Positions 1 through 4,459 of a stretch of DNA of 7,337 nucleotides are shown here, in pieces. How positions within the stretch are numbered: position 1 is the first letter of the stretch; each line of letters opens with the position of its first letter. The notes beneath the pieces are model-generated. The model saw nothing but the letters and a program-made list of their open reading frames with translations, did not search any database and was not told where the DNA came from. Position numbers and translations under genes: made by a program. Source of the stretch: Anaerolineaceae bacterium (GTDB lineage Bacteria; Chloroflexota; Anaerolineae; 4572-78); contig JANTHQ010000083.1 in the NCBI GenBank assembly GCA_024762375.1, forward strand, positions 1 to 7,337, in the 5' to 3' direction.

Positions 1-700
1 ACTCAATCCAAGTGCGACCCACACCGGAAGCCAGCAGCCAATACGACATCAGATATCCCGGTTTGAGCCGTTTACCCAGCCGGATAATCAAGTAAACCAT
101 AATTCCCCAGCACAACAAATTCCAAATCATTTCATAGGCAAAGGTCGGGTGGAACCGGGTTGTCGCCACCGGAAATGCGGTCAAATCTGTCCACGGAGGG
201 ATGCGGTGGGCGGCGTCGATGGGGATGCCCCACGGTTGGTTGGTGGGTGGGCCGTACAATTCTTGATTGATGAAATTGCCCCAGCGTCCAATTGCTTGCC
301 CCAACAGCATCGCCGGGCCGGCAGCATCGGCCAGCAGCCAAAAATCGATGTTGTATTTTTTGGCGTACCACCAGCCCACCAGCGCCGCGACGACCACGCC
401 GCCGAGGATATTTAGCCCACCGTGCCAAATCTGCGGAATTTCTGCAGGGTTTTGCAGATAGCGGGTGTTCCCACCGAGAATATCGTTCAGCACATACCAA
501 ATGCGCGCGCCGAGAATACCGCTGACCAACAGCCATATCAGCGAATCCCACACGATATCGGGGTTGTGACCGCGCCGTTTAACATACCATGCCGCATAAA
601 AGGATGCCGCGACCGCACCGGTTACGATTAACAGCCCGTACCAGCGAATGGGGATTTGCAAGTTACCGAGATGAAACGTGTACAGAATTGGGTCAATCAT
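1..700 (-). CDS. lgt: Prolipoprotein diacylglyceryl transferase Lgt (3' end beyond the window)
   Basis: Lgt is an inner-membrane enzyme. It moves the diacylglyceryl group of phosphatidylglycerol onto the lipobox cysteine of prelipoproteins, the first step of lipoprotein maturation. Reading from the ATG at 700-698 gives 233 uninterrupted residues. Visible hallmarks are RWYG near residues 19-22, HGGL at 93-96 (equivalent of E. coli His103), and the Lgt signature GRWGNFINQELYG at 138-150. In the signature Arg139, Asn142, Glu147 and Gly150 match E. coli Arg143, Asn146, Glu151 and Gly154. Several hydrophobic membrane segments are present (about 21-39, 53-71, 97-113, 119-135, 190-208, 216 onward). 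The motif RFHPTFAYE follows the signature, as in many Lgt proteins. The last membrane segment is cut by the window edge. The start is supported by GAGG at 709-706, which overlaps the stop of the upstream hydrolase gene, so coupling is likely. The identification is firm. Confidence 0.96.
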   Translation of the reverse strand, partial: MIDPILYTFHLGNLQIPIRWYGLLIVTGAVAASFYAAWYVKRRGHNPDIVWDSLIWLLVSGILGARIWYVLNDILGGNTRYLQNPAEIPQIWHGGLNILGGVVVAALVGWWYAKKYNIDFWLLADAAGPAMLLGQAIGRWGNFINQELYGPPTNQPWGIPIDAAHRIPPWTDLTAFPVATTRFHPTFAYEMIWNLLCWGIMVYLIIRLGKRLKPGYLMSYWLLASGVGRTWIE

Positions 701-707
701 GGTTGCC

Positions 708-2291
708 TCATTCGATGTATCCCAGCCCACGAAGCTGGTTCATCAGGTTTTCGTCTTCTTCCAAATTGAGTGAATGGTGCGTTTGCCATGTATCGGGGCG
801 GCGGGCAATCGCTTGGGTCATAAATGCATCCAGTTTTCCGGCTAATTTTTTGGCCGTATCGGTATCTTCTGCCGATAAATCGTGCAACTCGTGCGGGTCG
901 GATGCCAAATCGAACAGTTCATCTTGAACGCCGTCAATTCGCACCAGTTTTTCGGTTTTTTGAACCACTGCACGCCGATTTAACCGGCAGTAGAACGATT
1001 CTATCAGTTGTGGGGTGTGGGTTTCCATCATCGATAGGAAAGTGTTCGGGGCGTATGCTTCGGCGAAAACGAGTTCGTTTTCAGGGTCGTTGCCCTGTGC
1101 TGTGCGCAGCAGATTCAGTTGCTTTACATCGGTGGCCGGTTGGGTGTCGGTTTCGTGCACTTGAATCCCGGCGGCATCGAGCACGGTGTGGAAAATGCGG
1201 CGGGTAGAAACCGGCTGGGCAACGCGGTCACCGGCGGCAACATTGTTCGGGAATTTCACCATCAACGGCACGTGTACCAATTCTTGATACGCCACAAAAG
1301 AGTGCCCCATAAAACTGTGCTCGCCGAGACCCTCGCCGTGGTCGCCGGCGATAATGGTGAGCGTGTTTTCGGCAACATCTTCACGGGTTAAAAATTCAAG
1401 CAGCGGGGCGAGCAGGTGGTCTTGGTAGGCAACTTCGGCATCATACAAATCGTTCAGTACCGCCGATTCCATTTTTTTCCAGCGTTCTTCCAGCGGCAAT
1501 AGCCAGCGGAACGCTTGCGAATTGTATTTCCGCATAAAATCGCGCACTTCCCGGTCTTCTTTGAAGTAGGGGGCATATTTGTCCACAAATGTATCCGGCG
1601 GCGAGTACGGCAGATGTGGTTCCATCAAATTAACAAATGTGAAGTGTGGCCGGTCGTTGTGGGTGCGCGTTTCTTCTTTCAGGTAATTGAATGTATCTTG
1701 CAGGCTGCGGGCTGTATTCCCTTTAAAGTTTGCCAGTTTTGACCACAGCGGCACAAACATCGGGTTCATCGAAAGTTGAAAGAGAAAGTCAGAATGGGCG
1801 AATGCATTTTGAATGGGATACGATAATTTTCGCAATTGCTGGGTGTACCATTCCCAGATGGCGTTGATGGGTTTCGGCAGGGTTGATGACGATTTGGGCA
1901 CCGACGGGACGGCGCCGCCATAATTGTAAAAGGTTTGGAACCCTTGCCGCAAGCCATTGTCTAAAATGCCAACCAGCGGATTGTTGCAGAAACCGGTTGT
2001 TTTGTAGCCGTGCTTGCTCAAATGGGTGGCAATAGTTTTGATGCGGCTATCCAACCGATGGTGTGCCTGCAGGGTTTGGTGTGTCGTCGGATATTCGCCG
2101 GTGAACATAGCCGCGTGAGACGGAATTGTCCATTGGGCTGTGGAAATGCCGTTTTCGAAAACGGTGGCGTGTCGGCCAAAATCATCGATGTTGGGGGTGG
2201 TATCGCGACGGTAGCCATAGGTTGATATTCGATCGAACCGATGGGTATCGAGTACGATAAACACAATATTTGGGGTTTTGGCGTTCATCAT
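708..2291 (-). CDS. Sulfatase-family (alkaline phosphatase superfamily) hydrolase or transferase with a threonine nucleophile
   Basis: This 527-residue protein has the sulfatase fold order. A metal-binding N-terminus (PNIVFIVLDTHR, Asp15) is followed by the nucleophile segment QWTIPSHAAMFTG (53-65), MEPHLPY (His226), and GDHGEGLGEH (Asp317, His318) with His330. The place of the Cys/Ser that becomes formylglycine in true sulfatases is held by Thr55, and the following Arg by His59. It therefore cannot be a classical formylglycine sulfatase. A Thr nucleophile is known in phospho-transferring members such as LtaS, so a phosphoester substrate is possible, but the substrate is unknown. No signal peptide or membrane segment is visible, suggesting a cytoplasmic enzyme. 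The start at 2291 follows AGAGG (2303-2299) at a 7-base spacing; an adjacent in-frame ATG at 2288 is equally usable. An upstream in-frame ATG at 2408 would add 39 residues, but would lie upstream of the predicted promoter -10. The gene ends 7 bases before lgt. Confidence 0.88.
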   Translation of the reverse strand: MMNAKTPNIVFIVLDTHRFDRISTYGYRRDTTPNIDDFGRHATVFENGISTAQWTIPSHAAMFTGEYPTTHQTLQAHHRLDSRIKTIATHLSKHGYKTTGFCNNPLVGILDNGLRQGFQTFYNYGGAVPSVPKSSSTLPKPINAIWEWYTQQLRKLSYPIQNAFAHSDFLFQLSMNPMFVPLWSKLANFKGNTARSLQDTFNYLKEETRTHNDRPHFTFVNLMEPHLPYSPPDTFVDKYAPYFKEDREVRDFMRKYNSQAFRWLLPLEERWKKMESAVLNDLYDAEVAYQDHLLAPLLEFLTREDVAENTLTIIAGDHGEGLGEHSFMGHSFVAYQELVHVPLMVKFPNNVAAGDRVAQPVSTRRIFHTVLDAAGIQVHETDTQPATDVKQLNLLRTAQGNDPENELVFAEAYAPNTFLSMMETHTPQLIESFYCRLNRRAVVQKTEKLVRIDGVQDELFDLASDPHELHDLSAEDTDTAKKLAGKLDAFMTQAIARRPDTWQTHHSLNLEEDENLMNQLRGLGYIE

Positions 2292-2331
2292 TTCCCCACC
2301 TCTTTTCTGTAAAACTGAAATTGTGTGTCGC

Positions 2332-2347
2332 TTACGGCACGCCGTAA
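2332..2347. promoter_or_regulatory. Operator-like inverted repeat at the start point of the hydrolase promoter
   Basis: TTACGGCACGCCGTAA has perfect 7-base arms (TTACGGC/GCCGTAA) around a 2-base centre. It lies directly next to the predicted -10 box of the minus-strand promoter (2353-2348) and is centred near the expected transcription start, about 2341. A repressor bound here would block initiation of the hydrolase-lgt transcript. The regulator is unknown; the site is proposed from symmetry and position only. Confidence 0.5.
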
Positions 2348-2376
2348 AGTTTAGCACAAAATCGTGTCGGTGACAA
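2348..2376 (-). promoter_or_regulatory. Sigma-70-type promoter for the hydrolase-lgt pair
   Basis: On the minus strand TTGTCA (2376-2371, 5 of 6 to consensus) is followed after exactly 17 bases by TAAACT (2353-2348, 4 of 6). Transcription would begin near 2341, giving a leader of about 50 bases before the ATG at 2291. The assignment rests on sequence match and position in a divergent intergenic region. Confidence 0.55.
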
Positions 2377-2388
2377 TTTATAAAATTG
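2374..2388. promoter_or_regulatory. AT-rich palindrome between two divergent promoters
   Basis: CAATTTATAAAATTG has 6-base arms (CAATTT/AAATTG) around ATA. Its left arm overlaps the -35 box of the minus-strand promoter and its right arm touches the -35 box of the plus-strand promoter. A protein bound here could affect both directions. AT-rich symmetry can occur by chance, so this is tentative. Confidence 0.3.
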
Positions 2389-2414
2389 GCAAATTGCCCA
2401 ATCATCACTACAAT
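2386..2414 (+). promoter_or_regulatory. Sigma-70-type promoter for the SerA fusion gene
   Basis: TTGGCA (2386-2391, 5 of 6 to consensus), a 17-base spacer and TACAAT (2409-2414, 5 of 6) form a good promoter. Transcription would start near 2421, leaving a leader of about 42 bases before the GTG at 2463. A short inverted repeat GGCAA-A-TTGCC (2388-2398) overlaps the -35 box and might be an operator. Confidence 0.65.
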
Positions 2415-2462
2415 TCAATGCAGACAAAATAAAATCAGACGAATGCAGTAAAGGAGAAAAAC

Positions 2463-4202
2463 GTGTCATCCACAGCAAAAGTATTGATTGCCGATAAAAT
2501 TGCGCAGGTTGGAATTGATTTGCTTGCCGACAATTTTGATGTCACTGTGAAAACGGGGATGAATGAAGATGAATTGTGCGCCGTCATTGGCGATTTTGAA
2601 GCCATTGTGGTGCGCAGTGCCACCAAAGTGACCACGCAGGTGATAGATGCCGCCCCGAAACTGCGGGTGATTGCCCGTGCCGGTGCGGGGTTAGATAATG
2701 TAGACACGGCTACGGCCAAAGCTCGCGGCATCGAAGTGGTAAATTCCCCCGATGCGAACACTCGGGCGGTTGCCGAACACACAATGGGACTGATTTTGGC
2801 GCTGGCCCGCCACCTGCCGGAAGCCGATTACAGCTTGAAACACGGCCAGTGGAAAAAATCGGCGCTGTTGGGCACCGGATTGTATGGAAAAACACTGGGG
2901 CTCATCGGGTTCGGGCGCATTGGGCGAGAAGTGGCGCGCCGTGCGCTGGCATTTGGGATGCGCGTGCTGGTCAATCAACGCCGCCGAACACCGGAACTCG
3001 ATTTGGAAGGCGATGTTCAGTCGGTAGATTTGATTGATTTGCTGAAACAGTCTGACATTGTTTCCATTCACGTGCCATTGCGCCCCGAAACAGTCGGGTT
3101 GATTGGCGAAAAAGAATTGTCTGTCATCAAAAAAGGCGCATATCTTATCAACACAGCACGCGGCAGTATTGTCGACGAGCAGGCTTTGCTCGCGGCACTC
3201 GAATCGGGGCGGATTGCGGGCGCGGCACTCGATGTGTTTACAGAGGAACCGGCCGTGGACAGTGCCATCGTTCAGCACCCGCGTGTGATTGCCACCCCGC
3301 ACATTGCTGCCAGCACCGCCGATGCACAGCAAGCCGCCGCCATCACCGTTGCCGAACAAATTATTTCGCTTTTGAAAGCCCCGCCCGACAATCCGCTGGC
3401 GCTGCGGATTTTGCCGGTGGACAATGTTTTTCCGCACGAAGAAATTGACCCGGCGCGCGTGAATCGTTTGGTTGAGCGATTTTCTACCGAGAAAATTCTC
3501 AAAAACCCGCCCATCGTTTCCGAGTGGGAAGGAAAATTTGTGGTGATGGATGGCGCTACCCGCGTCAGCGCCCTGAAACAGATGGGATACAAATTTTTGG
3601 CGGCACAGGTTGTTTCGCTGGATGATGGACAGATTGAAGCCCAAACGTGGAATCACGTTATTCAGGGTATGACGCCGGATGAGTTTTTGGCTTTCACCGA
3701 AGCGTGCGGCGATGTCACCCACACCGAAGTTGACCCCAACTATATCGCCGACAACATGCTCGAACTGGGTGGCGTGTGTTATGTTGTTACCCCCGATATG
3801 CGCACGTGCGTGGTCACACCCGTGCCCGGTGGCAGCCGGTTGGATGCGCTGAACAATTATGTTGCCAAATATATCGCCGCCGCCGATGTGGCACGCACAC
3901 GCAGCCAGCAATTCCACGAGGCGCGGATTGAATACCCGGAAATGAGTGCGCTGGTGGTATTCCCGAAATTTACCGTCGAGCAGATTTTACAAATTTCCAG
4001 TACCGGCAAAACCGTACCCGCGGGCATTACCCGGATGGTTGTTTCGGGGCGTGTATTGCGACTGAATCTTGATTTGGAACGCTTAAAAGCCGATGAACCG
4101 CACGCAATGAAATCAGCATGGTTGAATGAAACGGTCTATAATTTGATAGGCAACCATCACGTGCGCTATTACGAAGAGCCGGTTTATTTGTTGGATGAAT
4201 AG
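2463..4202 (+). CDS. serA: D-3-phosphoglycerate dehydrogenase fused to a SerK/SbnI-type (ParB-fold) putative serine kinase domain
   Basis: Residues 1 to about 305 are a D-2-hydroxyacid dehydrogenase of the SerA type, which oxidises 3-phosphoglycerate to 3-phosphohydroxypyruvate with NAD in the first step of serine synthesis. Visible are VVRSATKV (Arg51), the NAD loop GFGRIG (149-154), catalytic Arg233 in NTARGSIVDE, Glu262 in DVFTEEP, and His280 in TPHIAAST. The ASB and ACT domains of longer SerA proteins are absent. Residues about 315-579 instead form a ParB/sulfiredoxin-fold domain with PHE (324-326), NPPIV (348-352), MDGATR (362-367), TWNHV (395-399) and GITR (521-524). This order and length fit the free serine kinases SerK (Thermococcus) and SbnI (Staphylococcus). 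Glu326 and Asp363 are candidate catalytic residues, by analogy with the acidic pair of that family. SerK has His residues where Ala-Thr (365-366) stand here, so kinase activity is inferred. No partition-type helix-turn-helix was recognised. The GTG start follows AAGGAG (2451-2456) at a 6-base spacing. Confidence 0.9.
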   Translation: MSSTAKVLIADKIAQVGIDLLADNFDVTVKTGMNEDELCAVIGDFEAIVVRSATKVTTQVIDAAPKLRVIARAGAGLDNVDTATAKARGIEVVNSPDANTRAVAEHTMGLILALARHLPEADYSLKHGQWKKSALLGTGLYGKTLGLIGFGRIGREVARRALAFGMRVLVNQRRRTPELDLEGDVQSVDLIDLLKQSDIVSIHVPLRPETVGLIGEKELSVIKKGAYLINTARGSIVDEQALLAALESGRIAGAALDVFTEEPAVDSAIVQHPRVIATPHIAASTADAQQAAAITVAEQIISLLKAPPDNPLALRILPVDNVFPHEEIDPARVNRLVERFSTEKILKNPPIVSEWEGKFVVMDGATRVSALKQMGYKFLAAQVVSLDDGQIEAQTWNHVIQGMTPDEFLAFTEACGDVTHTEVDPNYIADNMLELGGVCYVVTPDMRTCVVTPVPGGSRLDALNNYVAKYIAAADVARTRSQQFHEARIEYPEMSALVVFPKFTVEQILQISSTGKTVPAGITRMVVSGRVLRLNLDLERLKADEPHAMKSAWLNETVYNLIGNHHVRYYEEPVYLLDE

Positions 4203-4232
4203 CATCGCGTTATGCTGTGAAACCCTGTATTG

Positions 4233-4263
4233 CGTAAGGGGCCAGCATTGCTCGCCCCTTACG
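4233..4263 (+). terminator. Strong hairpin after the SerA fusion gene, possible terminator without a U-run
   Basis: A perfect 10-bp stem, CGTAAGGGGC (4233-4242) with GCCCCTTACG (4254-4263), begins 31 bases after the stop codon. The 11-base loop can pair further (AGC with GCT). No T-run follows (the next bases are AAACCAAAAAC) and none follows on the other strand. It may end or stabilise the 3' end of the transcript rather than act as a standard intrinsic terminator. Confidence 0.4.
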
Positions 4264-4316
4264 AAACCAAAAACTAGGGTGTGTTGACGTTTCATCGTTT
4301 GCCGGGATAAACGCAT

Positions 4317-4355
4317 CCTGAGTAGCGATTTGCTCTGCAAATCGCGTATCGAAGG
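4317..4355 (-). repeat. REP-like hairpin unit A (CCTTCGATA - stem - CTACTCAGG)
   Basis: Read on the minus strand, this unit is CCTTCGATACG, then the stem CGATTTGC/GCAAATCG around a 3-base loop, then CTACTCAGG. The hairpin extends to 9 bp (4325-4333 with 4337-4345). It shares its outer sequences with unit B at 4379-4407 but has a different, longer internal stem. Confidence 0.6.
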
Positions 4356-4378
4356 GCGTTTATCGCACCGATTTCCAC

Positions 4379-4407
4379 CCTTCGATATGCCCTGCGGGCT
4401 ACTCAGG
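4379..4407 (+). repeat. REP-like hairpin unit B (CCTTCGATA - stem - CTACTCAGG)
   Basis: On the plus strand this unit is CCTTCGATATG, then CCC-TGC-GGG, then CTACTCAGG. It can form a GCCC/GGGC hairpin (4389-4399). The conserved flanks match those of unit A in the opposite orientation, while the internal stem has changed on both sides so that pairing is kept. Repeats with TTCGATA and CTACTCA flanks are, from memory, common in some bacterial genomes. Confidence 0.6.
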
Positions 4408-4459
4408 GTGAGAAATCGGCAAACGTCAACAGAACCTAAAAACCGAAAACAGAGAAACA

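Larger units (their letters stand above)
4277..4436. mobile_element. MITE-like non-coding insertion with terminal inverted repeats and TA flanks
   Basis: The ends are GGGTGTGTTGACGTTT (4277-4292) and AAACGTCAACAGAACC (4421-4436). They match as inverted repeats at 14 of 16 positions, with the inner 11 perfect (TGTTGACGTTT). TA lies immediately outside both ends (4275-4276 and 4437-4438), as expected for a TA target duplication. Inside are two further arms. Arm one pairs GATAAACGC (4306-4314) with GCGTTTATC (4356-4364). Arm two pairs 4368-4381 with 4405-4419 (14 bp, one bulged A). Together with the terminal stem they form a three-way junction. No open reading frame of substance is present, so any movement would need a transposase from elsewhere. 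TA duplications fit IS630/Tc1 or some IS5-group elements, but the family is not established. A second copy in the genome would confirm it. Confidence 0.6.

Noticed and set aside
132..551. A minus-strand frame of 139 codons overlapping lgt
   Set aside because: It is an alternative frame of lgt; the true frame from 700 contains the complete Lgt signature.
2292..2408. N-terminal extension of the sulfatase-family protein starting at 2408
   Set aside because: The extra 39 residues include the predicted promoter and palindrome, show no signal peptide, and the strong AGAGG site at 2303-2299 marks the start at 2291 or 2288.
2691..3917. A 408-codon open frame on the minus strand across the SerA fusion gene
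   Set aside because: It lies wholly opposite a gene with clear catalytic motifs, shows no recognisable domain, and has the skewed composition of an antisense reading.
3402..4202. Chromosome or plasmid partition ParB domain
   Set aside because: The ParB-like fold is present, but no partition-type helix-turn-helix was recognised, and the PHE, DGATR and GITR motif order fits SerK/SbnI better.
4201..4216. Small hairpin AGCAT/ATGCT at the stop codon of the SerA fusion gene
   Set aside because: A 5-bp AT-containing stem with a 6-base loop is too weak and too likely by chance to annotate.
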